The notes: generated by a model from the letters alone, not told the origin. A DNA stretch of 64,000 nt from Gordonia amarae NBRC 15530 (GCF_000241345.1 NZ_BAED01000012.1:16795-80794); one strand, 5' to 3'; counted from the stretch's first letter, positions 35,052-45,028 are shown. Numbers and translations are program-made.

Positions 35052-35657
35052 TCATCGGCCGGCCTTCCGGGGCTGCGGTCCGACGCCCTCGGGGATCTCG
35101 TCGTGCACGTGCGGTTCGTAGACGAGCTTCACGGTCCGGCCGTCCAGCACCGTGGAATCGATGAGGTCCAGGTCGAACTCCGCCCCGTCCTGGAACAGCG
35201 CGGCGTCGCCGGCGCGGCCGGTGATGGCAGGGAACACCATCACCTCCAGCCGGTCCACGAGACCGGCGGCGAGCAGCGCACGGTTCAGCGAGATGCTGCC
35301 GTGCGAGCGCATCGGCACGTCGGTGGTCCGCTTGAGCCGCTCTATCGCGACCACCGCGTCCTCGTTCAGGACGGTCGCGTTCTGCCACCCGGGAGCCTGG
35401 GGGTCGAGCGTGCTGGAGAACACGATCTTCGGCAGTTCGTTCAGGCTCTGGTAGTACGGCTCGTCGTACTCCGCGACGAACGTCCGGAACTCCCGGAACG
35501 TCGTCGCGCCGAAGACGAGAACCTGATCCTGCGCGAAGGTGCGCACTCGGTCCTCGATGATCTCGGGGCCTTCCTTGCCCCAGTAGCCGGGCCAGCCCTT
35601 CGCGGAGCCGTAGCCGTCAAGGCTGCAGAAGAAGTCGACGGTCAAGGGTGCGCTCAT
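35052..35657 (-). CDS. RibD C-terminal/dihydrofolate-reductase-like protein
   Basis: A 201-aa protein of the DHFR-like RibD_C family: VDFFCSLDGYGSAKGWPGYWG, LVFGATTFREF, LPKIVFSSTL, and a C-terminal MVFPAITGRAGDAALF block. These are NADPH-dependent reductases of unknown substrate, often found with ECF42/DGPF cassettes. The ATG at 35657 has AGGAG 8 bases upstream. It starts the three-gene minus-strand cassette, and the DGPF gene follows about 100 bp downstream. The island boundary lies 86 bp upstream of this start. Confidence 0.82.
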   Translation of the reverse strand: MSAPLTVDFFCSLDGYGSAKGWPGYWGKEGPEIIEDRVRTFAQDQVLVFGATTFREFRTFVAEYDEPYYQSLNELPKIVFSSTLDPQAPGWQNATVLNEDAVVAIERLKRTTDVPMRSHGSISLNRALLAAGLVDRLEVMVFPAITGRAGDAALFQDGAEFDLDLIDSTVLDGRTVKLVYEPHVHDEIPEGVGPQPRKAGR

Positions 35658-35742
35658 GGTGTACTCCTGTCTCGGTCCACCCCGGATGGGTGGCTTCATC
35701 CCCTCCACGATCACGACCGGGCCACTTCGACACGTCGTCCAA

Positions 35743-35826
35743 AGTGCCGCAGGCGCTGGATTCCTGGACTGGTGACCTGCAGAAACGGTGAAAGTCTGGA
35801 CTGGGTTTCGCGGGAAAGTCTGGACT
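35743..35826 (+). repeat. Left end of the island: terminal repeat and internal motifs
   Basis: AGTGCCGCAGGCGC (35743-35756) is followed after 7 nt by CTGGACT (35764-35770), and CTGGACT recurs at 35796 and 35820. The same 14-mer, 7-nt gap and CTGGACT occur in inverted orientation at the right end. Taking TG as the terminus, the element would start at 35745, flanked by CAAAG. Confidence 0.65.
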
Positions 35827-35977
35827 CGCTTGCAGAAGCACTACTGACCTGCGCATACGTCCTAACGAGGAGCGTTGCAGCACTGGACGCCTACGGTTGG
35901 TGTAGATCGGCCGGGGTAACGCCTTCGCGCACCTCGATTCACGGTTGGGTCGACGCGTTAGCTGCAGGTATCACTCG

Positions 35978-37147
35978 TCAGCTGAACGCGAGGTATGCCC
36001 GGATCTGAGACAGCCGGGTATCAGGCACCGGAGTTCGATGCGCCAGGTCGTTGCGCAGGGAGCGGAAGCTCTTGAGGCGCTGGAAGTCGTCGCCGTCTAG
36101 GACGATCCCGGTTTGGTAGACCAGCCAAAGGAGGGAACCGATCTCGATGGGGCCGGCGCCGCCATCGGCGAGCAACTCCAGATCATCGTCGCTGACTGTC
36201 GCCCGGATGATCTTCTCCAGGCGCGTACGTTCTTCCTCCACGTAAGCGATGAGGCTGTGGTTGTGGGCCAGCCACAGCCGCCGATTCACTTCCTCGTCGT
36301 CGATCGCGGCGACCGAGAAACGTACGTGGTGACCCCAACGGTCTATGCATCCGTCGCGCCAGTGCTGCTCGTGTGAGGGTGGAGGGGCGGTCGGCACCGA
36401 GTTCCCCCGAGATGGCTTCCACTGGCCATGAGTGTGATTGACGATGTCGTCCCTGGCCTGCCACTGCGCCACAGCTGTGCCAATGCCGTCGGTGCGCCGA
36501 TCCCACCGATCTAGCAGGTGTTCGATAGCGGCCAGGTCCCATCCGGCGACCTCCGTGATGGCTGCGACGTCGACCGGGTCTGGTTCTTTGGTCCCAGCAA
36601 TCTGCGAGGCCAACTGCAGTTCGGTGTCCAGCCGGCCAAACACGCCCCACCACCAGCGGACCCGAATGTCGGGACTGCTGAGGCGTTCGATGTCGGCGCG
36701 GCTAAGCTCGGCGAGCGTGGTGGCGATCAGCACTGTCGGGATCTGGCCGGGAGGCAGGCTGCAGGCGTGGGTTTGCGCTGGCCAGCGTGCGACAATGCTG
36801 GCGGTGTCGGGGTGCTCCCATGCCGGCACCAGGACGGTGTGACGGTGCCAGTTTGGCCAGTCGATGATTGTGTCCCAGTCGTCGTAGGTGACGACGTCCT
36901 CGTCGTGGCCGCCGAAGGTATCCAAGATCCGGACGGGGAACGTCTCGCCGGAGACATCGCAGAACCGGCAGTCATCCAGGACTGATTCGAGTTCGTCGAG
37001 GACGACTTCGGCGGTGCCGTCATCAACCGCGCAGTCAGGGAATACGACGATCACAACGGCGGCCTCAGAGACGTCCGCGGCGATTGAGGCCAGGAAACGC
37101 CGAGGTCCCGGCATCATCGGCACCGTCTCGGCGGTGAGGACGCTCAC
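35978..37147 (-). CDS. Unknown protein with C-terminal HEPN-like RNxxxH motif
   Basis: A 389-aa soluble protein. The N-terminal half is mixed alpha/beta (VVIVVFPDCAVDD, TVLVPAWEHPDT, VLIATTLAELSRADIERL) and matches no family I know. The C-terminal ~110 residues are helical and contain LRNDLAHRTPVPD. RNDLAH fits the Rx4-6H signature of HEPN ribonucleases (Arg about 365, His about 370). Its GTG start overlaps the stop of the 1817-aa ATPase gene (GTGA), so the two are made together. By analogy with other ATPase/HEPN pairs it could be the RNA-cutting effector of a defence system. This is inference; no close homologue is recognised. Confidence 0.65.
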   Translation of the reverse strand: MSVLTAETVPMMPGPRRFLASIAADVSEAAVVIVVFPDCAVDDGTAEVVLDELESVLDDCRFCDVSGETFPVRILDTFGGHDEDVVTYDDWDTIIDWPNWHRHTVLVPAWEHPDTASIVARWPAQTHACSLPPGQIPTVLIATTLAELSRADIERLSSPDIRVRWWWGVFGRLDTELQLASQIAGTKEPDPVDVAAITEVAGWDLAAIEHLLDRWDRRTDGIGTAVAQWQARDDIVNHTHGQWKPSRGNSVPTAPPPSHEQHWRDGCIDRWGHHVRFSVAAIDDEEVNRRLWLAHNHSLIAYVEEERTRLEKIIRATVSDDDLELLADGGAGPIEIGSLLWLVYQTGIVLDGDDFQRLKSFRSLRNDLAHRTPVPDTRLSQIRAYLAFS

Positions 37148-40100
37148 TTGTTCGACACGCGCTTGAGTGCGCGGGTGATCAGCCGGTCCACCCGGTAGCG
37201 GCCTTTGGATTCTTCAACAATGCCAAGCATGACGAGAGTTTCGACCTGGCGGCGCATGCTTTCGTGGTCGACGCCGAGCACCTCGCCCAGGTCGATAACC
37301 GGCTCGAACGTATCTTCGGCGACCTCGTTCCATTGGATCAGCCTGGCAACTACTTCGGGGCTCACACCGGCTGAATCGAGGAATCGCTGGGCCTCGTCGG
37401 GCGTCGCCGGGTACTGCTCCAGTCGTTGCAGCTCTTGGGTGGCTCCGACAGTTACGGCGGCGGCTGCGGCTTCGTCGACCAGTTGCGGCCAGCCGCCAGT
37501 GGTGTCGATGAGCCGATCTCGCAGGTCCGGAGGGGAGAACGGGTTGTCCTGCCAGGACCGGATTCCGTCGCTGGACCACTTTGACAGTTCCAGGACACGG
37601 GTCGGTACCACTGACTTCCGATCGGCCAGTGTGTTGACTGCGTCGATACCGTCGGGCCCAAAGATTAGGACCAAGTGTCCGCCTGCTCGGCGACGCAGCT
37701 TCATTACCGCGGTCGCCAACTCGGTGGACCGAGACACTGAGGCGGTGGTCGCGTCCACGATTAACATCCGGGGACGGCCGGTGCCGGCGACGGCAAGCTT
37801 CGTCTGCATCAGTTGGCCAATGGCGTCCGGGGCGGTGGCATCGAGAACTGTGGCGTCGACCTCGCGGTCTGCGGCCACCTCTTTCAGCACTGGGATCGCG
37901 TTGCCGATGTCGAAGGCGGTGCTGCCGACTACGAGGAAGTTCAGCGCTGGGAACCTGTCGGCGTTGGGTACCAGTTCGGAAAGCTGGTACTCGGTCAGCG
38001 GGCTGCGGGCACCACCGGAGCCCGCAATCTCCCGGCGCGTCGACTTGGGTTTAAGTTCGTCGGTCAGCTGGAAGGCGTTTTCGTCCAAGGCGGCCTCCAG
38101 CTCATCTTTCGTGCCGAGCATGGTGACGATGTTCGGCGAGCGCATCGAGTAGTTGCCTGTGCCGTCGCCGGAGAGGACTCCGAGGCCTTCCATTTCACTG
38201 AGGTAGATCCCGAACTCGGCGCTGTTCATCTTTTCGAACCCCTCTGCCCAGTACATTTCGCAGGATTCGCGGATGTCGATTGCGCTGTGGACGTCGCGGA
38301 AGTCGCTTTCCATACCCATGACCGCCATCACCAGTGCGATGACGTGGTAGCGGTCTTCGAGCTTCATTGTCATCCCCAGCCGCGAGGCGATCTGGGCGCG
38401 CGTATCCGGGTTCTGGATGACTGTTTCGATGTCGCGGCTGGTGATCTGGACCAGCGGTTCACCGGTCAGCAGCGGCCGCGACTGCAGGTGCTTGATGAGG
38501 TCCAGACACACGATCTGGATGAGGCCGGCCTGCAGGTTCGTGTAGGCCAGCAGACGCCACACCAGGTTCGGGTCTTCGAACTCGTAGCCCAGGGCACGCA
38601 TCGGGGTGATCACTAGGTTGCGTGCGGCGGTGCCGCTGAGCGGTCCGATCAGGATGTCTTGACCGCCATGCGCCAGCGGCGTGTTTGCCACTCCCTGTAG
38701 TCGCTGTACCTTATGTAGGCCAGCGAAGACTGGTTTGAACCGGCCGCCAGTACCGTCGAATAGACCCTTGAGGGGGCCGACGTTGCGGAAGCCGCTCGCG
38801 GACTCCTTGTCCAGAAACACGTCGGCCTCATCGAGCAGCAGCAACAGCCGACGGGTGTGCTTGCCGTCGAGCCAGCCCTCGATTGCGGTTACCACCGGTT
38901 CGGGGTTGCGGACGGTGTTCTGCTTGACGATCCCCAGTACTGCGAGTTCGCGGTAGATGATCTGCCACAGCTTGCGGGGTTCTTCCCACCCGTTGATCCC
39001 CAGGCCCTTGCTGGACAGGTCGATGTAGATGGCGTGCTGGTCCGGGGTGGAACTGAAATCGCGTTCGATCTTGCGTAGCAGTGCCGATTTGCCCAGTTGC
39101 CGGCCGCCGTAGACGAACATTGATCCGACTGGGCTTTCGAGCTGGACCTGCTCGCGGTTGCGGCCGACGAACACCTCGTCGGGGACATTCCCCGACGCCT
39201 GCCCGTAGTGCCCGAAGCATGTGTACGGCAGGGCGACCTGCTGGGCGACCTTGAACGACCGCGGGGCGGTTGTGGCGACGAAGGCGGCCACCGCGTAGTC
39301 GATCACCAGTGCTGCGATCTGCCCTTTACGGCAGGTGTTTAGGTTGCGGCGGCGATCCTCTTCGGAGAGGGTTCCGCAGACCAGGACAATGTTCGGGCCC
39401 ATACCGGGTTTGAACGATTCCAGGATGGCGGTGAGCGTGGCCGAGTCCTGTGTGACCGCTACGACGTAATGCGAGGTCTGGGTCCCCAGCATCGGTACCA
39501 GTGAGCCGTCTACCGGCTTCCCTGCAATTCGGTAGACCCGGCCGCGGCTTGCGATCTTCTGCTTAGCGCCCAGTTCCCCGCTGAGCTCAAGTCCAATCGA
39601 CCGCAGTGCCGATTCCATCCATGAGCGTTCGACCTTGGCCGCCTGCTTTCGGTCAAATATGTGTTCCCATGCTTTCAGCTCAGCGTAGATGGTCTCGCTC
39701 ACCGGATGCGTGCCGTCCTCGGTGAAGGCTGCCAGAACTGTGTCCACGTTGGCGCCAGCTGGAAGCGCGGTGGCGATCCGGGAGAATCTGTCGAACATCC
39801 CGGCGCCGTCGGCCTGGGCGTCGACATCGGGGAGCCGGTCACCGCTGCGGGCCATCGCCAACAATTCGTGGGCGCCGATGAAATCATCGGCGTCGACGCG
39901 TGATCGGATGATTGCGCGGTCGTCGTCGCTGACGGCGCTGGGTAGTTCGTCGATCTTGGTCCGTAAGTCCGCGCCGGTGGCTGCGCGATGGTCGGCCAGA
40001 TCCTGCAGCAGCGAGTCGAGTTCGGCCAGCTGCAGATCGAATCGGTCGCCGGAGTACTTTGACGGCCCGACCAGACGGGCTTCGGCGGCCGACTGCGCTC

Positions 40101-42597
40101 GCTGCGTGTAGTCGTTGGCGAAGGCCCTGCCGATCTCGCCGCGGGCTGCAGCGACCCGGCGGGCGAGCTTGCCGGACCATACGGGGCGCTCGTCATCGAC
40201 TGCGTCGATCAGTTTTCCGTCCTCGCCCGCTGCCAGGGCGGCGGAACGCAAGTCGCCGCGTTCGATGTACTTGCTGACCAGCTGGCTGGCGGGTACTTGA
40301 TCCTGCGCGAAAAGGTCGGCGATGACTTTGACACGGTCAGCCTCCGGCATCGCCGCCAGGACGGGGACACCGTCGCTGTCGCGGACTGCGTCCACTGCCG
40401 CCAACGTGTCGTAGGCGAGAACCTCTTCGGTGGTTCGGTAGACCTGCGCCAACGGTTCGGGCGCGAGGATCCAGGACACCAGCCGCTCCAGTGCGGCCGC
40501 TCCTGGGCCATCGCCAAGTGTGTCCTGCGAGCTGCGGGCCGCTCGCGCGGCTTCGGTCAGGTCAGCATGCCGGCCGGTGGTGGCGTGGCTATTGACATCA
40601 GCGGCGGAGGCGGCCTCGATCGCCTCGGCCAGCACGCTCCGGACAGTGGAGATAATCTGCTCCAGCTTGTCGCGGGCTGTGGCGATGATCGGGGTGCGCA
40701 GTTGCTGCTTGCTGCTGACCTGTTTGTCGGCGACTGAGATGACTGCGTTGGTGTCGACGAGGACGGCTTTGGCTGCCGCGAGGGCGTTCCGGCGCGTTTC
40801 GCCGCTGGTGTCGGCGGCGACGGCGTCGAACGCGCCACCAAGAGGCATATCCGAGCGCAGAAGGTGACGGCGCACGTTGTCAGCGCGTGTGAAGCTGATG
40901 TGCTGTTTGCTGAGCGCATCACGCTGCCGCTCTGCCCGGCGCTGCACCGAGGCGGTGGTGGGAGCGTTAGCCGTGTCCACAGCACGCTGCGGCGCATAAG
41001 CGCCGGTGTCGCCGGCTACCTTGTAGAGTTCATCCCATTCAGTGCTCAGTCCGGCAGCCGACAAGACCGGCGTCAGCTCGGACCTAGGAACCCATCCTTC
41101 GGGGAGTCCTACCCGCAGCACCGCCGCCAATGCCACTCGTGCGGCGTCTCGGTTGGTGAAGTTGCGGTCGAGCTCGGTGAGGAACTGCCGCAGCACTTCC
41201 GACGGCTCTAGTCGTCCGGGCATGCTGTGGAAAGCTGCCGCCGCCAGCCTGTAGGCGTCGACGTCGGCTGGTGGCAGTCCGGCCGCTGCCGCGATCGCCC
41301 ACGCTGCACCGAGATGACCAGCTCTGATCGTGGCTTCGAGGTTGGCGGCCACACTGTCGAATGCCAGTGCGCTCGTAGTCGATTCCTGGTCGTCCGTAGT
41401 GCCGGTGTCAGTTTCGGTCTCTGTGGGCTTGTCGACTTCGGCTTCGAGCTCAATGGGTTCGATCAGAGGGGTGGCCTGTGAATCGAAGACGCTGTCGTCG
41501 TCATCGCCGATCGGGTCCTGTTCGGCGCTCATAGCGTCGACGGCACCGAGTTCCGTGGTCACTTCAACCTCAGGCTCGAGCTCTGCTTCAGCGTCGGGCT
41601 CGGGGCGTGTGTTCTCCAGCTCGGCTGCAGATGCGTCGATTTCAACCGAATCAGAGTTAAGTTCGACGCTGGTTGCGTCGGCGGGCTCGGCTACGATCGC
41701 TGTTTCACTCGGAGGCGGGTCGGTCGCGGCGGTGTCGTTTTCACTTCGGTCAGCCGAGATGAGCTCCTCTGAAGGCTCCTCCTGCACGAGCTTGTCGGTG
41801 ATCTCGGCGATTCGCTCTCGCGTTCTGGCAGCAGCCATAGCGTACGTCTCGTCGTGGCTTTCCAGGTTCTCCAGCGTAGGCAGCGACGCCTGCAGTGTTT
41901 GCAGTTCGTCTTCCAGCGCTAGCTGGCGGTCCTGCTCCTGTTGCGCCAGCAGGAGACCATCGCGCATGTCCGTCAGCGCCTCGAATCCGACCGGCGCTGC
42001 CCCATCCTTGGAGAAACCTAGTGATTCCACCCACCGCCATCGCGTTGCCTGCCACTCATCTATGGCGTGGACATCGCCGTCGTCGACCGCCAGTCCGCCT
42101 GCGACCTGCTTCCGCGCCCGATCGATGGCGGCGATCGTTTCTTCCGCTTTCTCCCGCAGCACGCTCAGTGCTTCGTCGACCTGCTCTAACGTCATCAGAT
42201 CGTGTGAGGTCGACTCATCGCTCGCTGCGTCGACATCCTTCCCGGAACGGATCTCATCCAGCCGGGCGGCGAACACCTTTTCGTCATGGCCGGTAGTGGA
42301 GAGCGCCGCCAGTGCACGCACACCCGGCGGTGGCACCTGGCCTTCGCGGCGAGCGACGCCTTCGCCGTGCTTAGCCGTACACTCAAGGAAAAGCTCCGCC
42401 AGCGTGGGTAGTGTCCGATCAGAAAGAGCGGTGGTGCGAAACCACTGACGGAAAGTCTTAGCGACTACCGGCTTCTTCTTGTTCACCTGCCCCGTGCTCC
42501 GGATCTGCTTCACGAGACAACCGCTCGCGTCGAGTGCTTCCTGGAGTTCTTCGTCGGACAGCATCTCCAGGCAGCGGCGAATTGTGGGCGCGTTCAC
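37144..42597 (-). CDS. Giant P-loop (AAA/STAND-like) ATPase, 1817 aa
   Basis: Residues 1-240 are helical with an N-terminal segment like a small effector-association domain. An acidic Glu/Thr/Ala-rich linker spans about 280-400, then a long helical region to about 1050. The ATPase has Walker A GGRQLGKSALL (about 1162) and Walker B LLLLLDEADVFL (about 1247-1256), preceded by VFVGRNREQ. A second alpha/beta segment with LMIVDATTASVSRS (a possible receiver-like fold) follows, and a C-terminal winged helix (about 1740-1817). Such giant ATPases with N-terminal sensors are common in phage defence. It heads the operon with the HEPN-motif protein. The GTG start lacks a good ribosome-binding site. Confidence 0.75.
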   Translation of the reverse strand: MNAPTIRRCLEMLSDEELQEALDASGCLVKQIRSTGQVNKKKPVVAKTFRQWFRTTALSDRTLPTLAELFLECTAKHGEGVARREGQVPPPGVRALAALSTTGHDEKVFAARLDEIRSGKDVDAASDESTSHDLMTLEQVDEALSVLREKAEETIAAIDRARKQVAGGLAVDDGDVHAIDEWQATRWRWVESLGFSKDGAAPVGFEALTDMRDGLLLAQQEQDRQLALEDELQTLQASLPTLENLESHDETYAMAAARTRERIAEITDKLVQEEPSEELISADRSENDTAATDPPPSETAIVAEPADATSVELNSDSVEIDASAAELENTRPEPDAEAELEPEVEVTTELGAVDAMSAEQDPIGDDDDSVFDSQATPLIEPIELEAEVDKPTETETDTGTTDDQESTTSALAFDSVAANLEATIRAGHLGAAWAIAAAAGLPPADVDAYRLAAAAFHSMPGRLEPSEVLRQFLTELDRNFTNRDAARVALAAVLRVGLPEGWVPRSELTPVLSAAGLSTEWDELYKVAGDTGAYAPQRAVDTANAPTTASVQRRAERQRDALSKQHISFTRADNVRRHLLRSDMPLGGAFDAVAADTSGETRRNALAAAKAVLVDTNAVISVADKQVSSKQQLRTPIIATARDKLEQIISTVRSVLAEAIEAASAADVNSHATTGRHADLTEAARAARSSQDTLGDGPGAAALERLVSWILAPEPLAQVYRTTEEVLAYDTLAAVDAVRDSDGVPVLAAMPEADRVKVIADLFAQDQVPASQLVSKYIERGDLRSAALAAGEDGKLIDAVDDERPVWSGKLARRVAAARGEIGRAFANDYTQRAQSAAEARLVGPSKYSGDRFDLQLAELDSLLQDLADHRAATGADLRTKIDELPSAVSDDDRAIIRSRVDADDFIGAHELLAMARSGDRLPDVDAQADGAGMFDRFSRIATALPAGANVDTVLAAFTEDGTHPVSETIYAELKAWEHIFDRKQAAKVERSWMESALRSIGLELSGELGAKQKIASRGRVYRIAGKPVDGSLVPMLGTQTSHYVVAVTQDSATLTAILESFKPGMGPNIVLVCGTLSEEDRRRNLNTCRKGQIAALVIDYAVAAFVATTAPRSFKVAQQVALPYTCFGHYGQASGNVPDEVFVGRNREQVQLESPVGSMFVYGGRQLGKSALLRKIERDFSSTPDQHAIYIDLSSKGLGINGWEEPRKLWQIIYRELAVLGIVKQNTVRNPEPVVTAIEGWLDGKHTRRLLLLLDEADVFLDKESASGFRNVGPLKGLFDGTGGRFKPVFAGLHKVQRLQGVANTPLAHGGQDILIGPLSGTAARNLVITPMRALGYEFEDPNLVWRLLAYTNLQAGLIQIVCLDLIKHLQSRPLLTGEPLVQITSRDIETVIQNPDTRAQIASRLGMTMKLEDRYHVIALVMAVMGMESDFRDVHSAIDIRESCEMYWAEGFEKMNSAEFGIYLSEMEGLGVLSGDGTGNYSMRSPNIVTMLGTKDELEAALDENAFQLTDELKPKSTRREIAGSGGARSPLTEYQLSELVPNADRFPALNFLVVGSTAFDIGNAIPVLKEVAADREVDATVLDATAPDAIGQLMQTKLAVAGTGRPRMLIVDATTASVSRSTELATAVMKLRRRAGGHLVLIFGPDGIDAVNTLADRKSVVPTRVLELSKWSSDGIRSWQDNPFSPPDLRDRLIDTTGGWPQLVDEAAAAAVTVGATQELQRLEQYPATPDEAQRFLDSAGVSPEVVARLIQWNEVAEDTFEPVIDLGEVLGVDHESMRRQVETLVMLGIVEESKGRYRVDRLITRALKRVSNK

Positions 42598-42838
42598 GTC
42601 ACGAATGATCGCATACGCCTGTGCCTGATGGCTGCAACTAGATCATCCACTGGGTGAAGTGGTCAGGCACGCCCGTACGGTTAGGGGCACGGCGACCAGT
42701 TGCGGAGTGACGCTGGACCCGGCGTCGGGTCGCAGGGTTCACCAACTTAGTCGCGGGGCGCTGACGGGCCTTCTAACCGAGGCCGCCGAACACAGCGATC
42801 GGCTGCGCTCCCGTCAGCAAGCTGATACAACACCGCGC

Positions 42839-43726
42839 ATGGCATTGGCGCAGAAGCGACGCGGGTACATCTACATCTTGAGTTCGCCGAACTGTCCGAG
42901 CATCAAGATCGGTAAGACCGAAAACCTCCCGCCGCACCGGCTGCGCCAGATCAACGCCCAGTCTCCATACCGCGAGCACGGTCCCTGGCGAATCGTCGAT
43001 GTCGTGCAGGTGGAGGACGTGACCGCCGTCGAGACAAGGATCCACCGAAGCATCAGCAGTCGGCGAAACACCAAGATTGCGGGGCAGAAGGAGCTCTTCG
43101 ATATCGCGCTCGCTGACGCGCGACATCTGCTGCGCACTGTGCCACGGTCTGAGGAACTGTACGCGTATCCGAAACTTGAGCGTTGCTTCTTCAACGTCCA
43201 GCTCGTCGAGTACCTCAGCGCGATCTACCAGACCGTGGGACTGTCGAACTTCCTCGACGACCAAGGTGCATGGGTTCTGTCGCTGTTCACATCAACCGCG
43301 GGTGGCCGCTACTTCACCTTGTCCATCGGCCCTCATGAAGTGGCTTATTCATCCACGCCAAAGCGCGGTGCCACCGACCACTGGAACTTCCTCATGGTCG
43401 ACCGTTTGATTCTGGACTTTCCAGAGGTCGGTGCATGGGTCCGAGCTCGCGGCGGTGGAATCGAGGAACCTTGGTATGAGACGAAGAGGGATCGTGCAAC
43501 TGTGATCCGCTTCCGCGGGACGCTCACGGAAGGCCGTGAACTGCTGACCTTGCCAGGGGTTCGTCGGAGCCTGATCGCGTACTGGACCGAGGGACTGCTC
43601 GAAATGCGTGAGGCCGGCAAGGACAGTCCCTACAAGAACTCACACCAGTGGAACGCGGTCGCCGAGCTACAACGTCGCGCAGATGGTCTGGACGTGGGCG
43701 TCGTGTCGCTGATGGCATCGGACTAA
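42839..43726 (+). CDS. GIY-YIG nuclease-domain protein (T5orf172/MUG113 type)
   Basis: A 295-aa protein. The N-terminal GIY-YIG domain (about 6-95) has RGYIYILSSPNCPSIKIGKTENLPPHRLRQINAQSP and ETRIHRSISSRR, typical of the T5orf172 group. The rest (about 100-295) is not recognised. The catalytic Tyr/Arg pattern is present (YIYIL, KIGKT, R of HRLRQ). The frame is open upstream to 42659, but the ATG at 42839 sits just before the domain. It is divergent from the giant ATPase gene across 241 bp with no other gene, so it may belong to the same system. Nuclease activity is inferred. Confidence 0.72.
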   Translation: MALAQKRRGYIYILSSPNCPSIKIGKTENLPPHRLRQINAQSPYREHGPWRIVDVVQVEDVTAVETRIHRSISSRRNTKIAGQKELFDIALADARHLLRTVPRSEELYAYPKLERCFFNVQLVEYLSAIYQTVGLSNFLDDQGAWVLSLFTSTAGGRYFTLSIGPHEVAYSSTPKRGATDHWNFLMVDRLILDFPEVGAWVRARGGGIEEPWYETKRDRATVIRFRGTLTEGRELLTLPGVRRSLIAYWTEGLLEMREAGKDSPYKNSHQWNAVAELQRRADGLDVGVVSLMASD

Positions 43727-43748
43727 GTCGACTAGGAACTGGCTCTAG

Positions 43749-45028
43749 CCGCAAAATTTCATGAGGTGGCCGTTGTCTGTTGAGTGGGCCCAGGTGGTGG
43801 TCTGAGGACCGAATTCTGGGCCGGGGCCGCGAAGGGGTGTCCGAGCGTCGGTGGGCGTCGGGGTTCACGGCCCCGAAAAGCGTTGTCCTTCCAGGTGGGT
43901 GGTTATGGTCGGCGGAAGCGTTAGCCGGGGTCGGGAAGTGCTGCCAGGGTGTGCATTCCCTACAGGAGTAGGTGTAGGTGTGGTGCGCCGGCGGCGAGTT
44001 TAAGACGGCGTCGGCGGGCATGCCGGTCAGGCGTGCGGCGACCGAAAATAGTCGCAGCCGTAGCGCTTTGGGTTCCCACCGGCGGGCCGGGGAATCGCGT
44101 AGGGCGAGCATTTGGGCCCAGGCTAGCAAACTCGCACGCGAGTTCGACGATGACGCACCAGATGCGGTTCTGGTCGAACCCGTGCAGCGGCAGGTTACGA
44201 AGTCCTTGGCCGAGTGGATGCGGTCTTCGCAGCGGGCCCGGCGGCGGTGACGCAACTCCAGGGCGGCGAATTGCCCGGTGGTGGTGTTGGTGGCGAATGC
44301 GGTCAGCCGCAGTCCGTCCCGGTCGGTGAACCGCAACGGCGCACCCGGGTGGGGGCGTTCTTTGCGGACGATGACCCGTATACCCGCAGGCCAGGACGGC
44401 AGATCCAGCATCGCGGTCAGCTCGGCCACCCACGCTCCCTCCCGTTCGGTGCCGTCAGGGTCGTAGGCCGGGGTCCACACCTGCGGTAGTAGGCGGTCGA
44501 TCACCTGGGCGGCGGTCTGGGTGAGCCCGAAACCCACCGAGTACCCCAGGCTACGGTCAGTGAGGCGTCCAGGAACTCGTGGGTGCCGCCGGCCGAATCG
44601 GTACGGATCAGCACCGATTCGGGCCGTGTGCGTACTTGGGTCAGAACCTGTTCGGTGGTCCTGATGTGATCGGCGGCGGTGTTGGTTCCAGCGGTACTGG
44701 GCCGCAGCATCATCGCCACCGGCTCACCAGTGCCGCCGGGTCCGTGATCAACGAACGCACACAAGGGGTTAAACCCGAAGCCCCGCTTATAGGTTGGTGT
44801 GGCGGACTCTTTCTCCGAGTGTGCGGTCAGCAGGCTCGCATCCAGATCCACCACCAACCCACCCTGATCGCAGTGCACGTCAGGAGCGTTGGTGCCGGCC
44901 GCTTCCCACGCAGGATCGGGCAGCGGCGCGGGCGGTGTTGACTGCCGCCAACACCGGTCCCACGTCAGCAGCCAGCACGGTGATCAACCGCGACACTGTC
45001 GGATCGGAGGCCACCGGGCCGAATGGCA
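43749..45028 (-). pseudogene. IS1380-type transposase remnant, frameshifted and truncated
   Basis: Minus-strand frames read, in order, FGPVASDPTVSRLITVLAADVGPVLAAVNTARAAAR, then HCDQGGLVVDLDASLLTAHSEKESATPTYKRGFGFNPL, then GFGLTQTAAQVIDRLLPQVWTPAYDPDG, and later RNLPLHGFDQNRIWCVIVELACE in another frame. These are consecutive parts of an IS1380-family DDE transposase, broken by at least three frameshifts. The 5' part is missing where an IS3 element begins. The element end CCGCAAAATTTCATGAGG at 43749 fits an IS1380-type terminal repeat. It is inactive. Confidence 0.8.

Noticed and set aside
35978..42597. The ATPase/HEPN pair as Tn7 core proteins (TnsC and TnsB)
   Set aside because: No DDE catalytic domain is visible in the 389-aa protein, and the ATPase is several times larger than TnsC with an unrelated layout.
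42659..42838. Sixty-residue N-terminal extension of the GIY-YIG protein
   Set aside because: It shows no similarity to the domain family and covers the divergent promoter region. The ATG at 42839 sits directly before the domain.
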